The translations under genes were made by a program, and so were the position numbers. A stretch of 7,342 bases of DNA from an uncultured Pseudodesulfovibrio sp. Its GTDB lineage: Bacteria > Desulfobacterota > Desulfovibrionia > Desulfovibrionales > Desulfovibrionaceae. The notes below the pieces were generated by a model. That model was given only the letters and a program-made list of their open reading frames with translations, had not been told where the DNA came from and made no database searches. Each line of letters opens with the position of its first letter. Within the stretch, counting starts at the first letter, position 1. Positions 7,278 through 7,342 of the stretch are shown here, piece by piece. The stretch lies in the NCBI GenBank assembly GCA_947259235.1, contig CAMYLL010000130.1, positions 1 to 7,342 of the forward strand. Reading direction: 5' to 3'.

Positions 7278-7342
7278 TCAGCCGCCGAAGTGATCGAATC
7301 CTTGTGCCGCAAAGGGCGCGCCGTTGACCACGAGGCCCGGCG
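7278..7342 (-). CDS. Unidentified protein, C-terminal fragment (5' end outside window)
   Basis: A minus-strand frame enters from the right edge and ends at TGA (7280-7278), giving the last 20 residues, PGLVVNGAPFAAQGFDHFGG. Codon choice resembles that of the neighbours and the frame is placed 36 nt upstream of trmO on the same strand, so it is probably a real coding end and perhaps in the same operon. The 'PGLVVNG' piece resembles the cis-Pro strand of thioredoxin-fold proteins, but this is too short to assign a family. Confidence 0.5.
   Translation of the reverse strand, partial: PGLVVNGAPFAAQGFDHFGG

Overview
The window is about 7.3 kb of GC-rich bacterial chromosome holding core metabolism and cell-biology genes. 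No mobile element, CRISPR array, rRNA or tRNA was seen. The protein set fits a sulfate-reducing deltaproteobacterium of the Desulfovibrio/Pseudodesulfovibrio group: a DivIVA-type coiled-coil protein in a non-Firmicute context, a short class I ketol-acid reductoisomerase with a QRPGG cofactor loop, and the gene order yggT-divIVA-DUF167-DUF465-ilvB-ilvN-ilvC. The lineage call rests on recalled family patterns, not on a database search.

Positions 1-193 are the 3' end of a HAD-family phosphatase. After an 89-nt gap with a weak promoter candidate comes a compact plus-strand run (283-3886): YggT membrane protein, DivIVA-like protein, DUF167/YggU protein, a small DUF465 protein, then acetolactate synthase large (ilvB) and small (ilvN) subunits. 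Gaps in this run are 1-23 nt, so it reads as one transcription unit joining an envelope/division module to branched-chain amino-acid synthesis. A 118-nt gap with a hairpin and a possible promoter separates ilvN from ilvC. IlvBN makes acetolactate or acetohydroxybutyrate, and IlvC isomerises and reduces it. A strong intrinsic terminator follows ilvC.

Positions 5050-5253 are non-coding, with several inverted repeats, one of which covers the Shine-Dalgarno of the next gene, a UPF0316 (DUF5698/DUF2179) membrane protein (5254-5826). That gene ends at its own terminator. The rest is on the minus strand and converges on it: the last 20 codons of an unidentified gene (7278-7342), a TrmO/TsaA-type tRNA methyltransferase (6834-7241), and an alpha/beta hydrolase (5969-6832) starting 1 nt after the methyltransferase stop.

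Most of this is ordinary housekeeping sequence. The points most worth a second look are the apparent ATT start of the DUF167 gene, the hydrolase whose catalytic acid seems to have moved to after strand beta6, the altered membrane-insertion residues of DivIVA, the KARI cofactor loop lacking phosphate-binding Ser/Thr, and the hairpin over the UPF0316 ribosome-binding site. I found no clear candidate for a wholly new multi-gene system.
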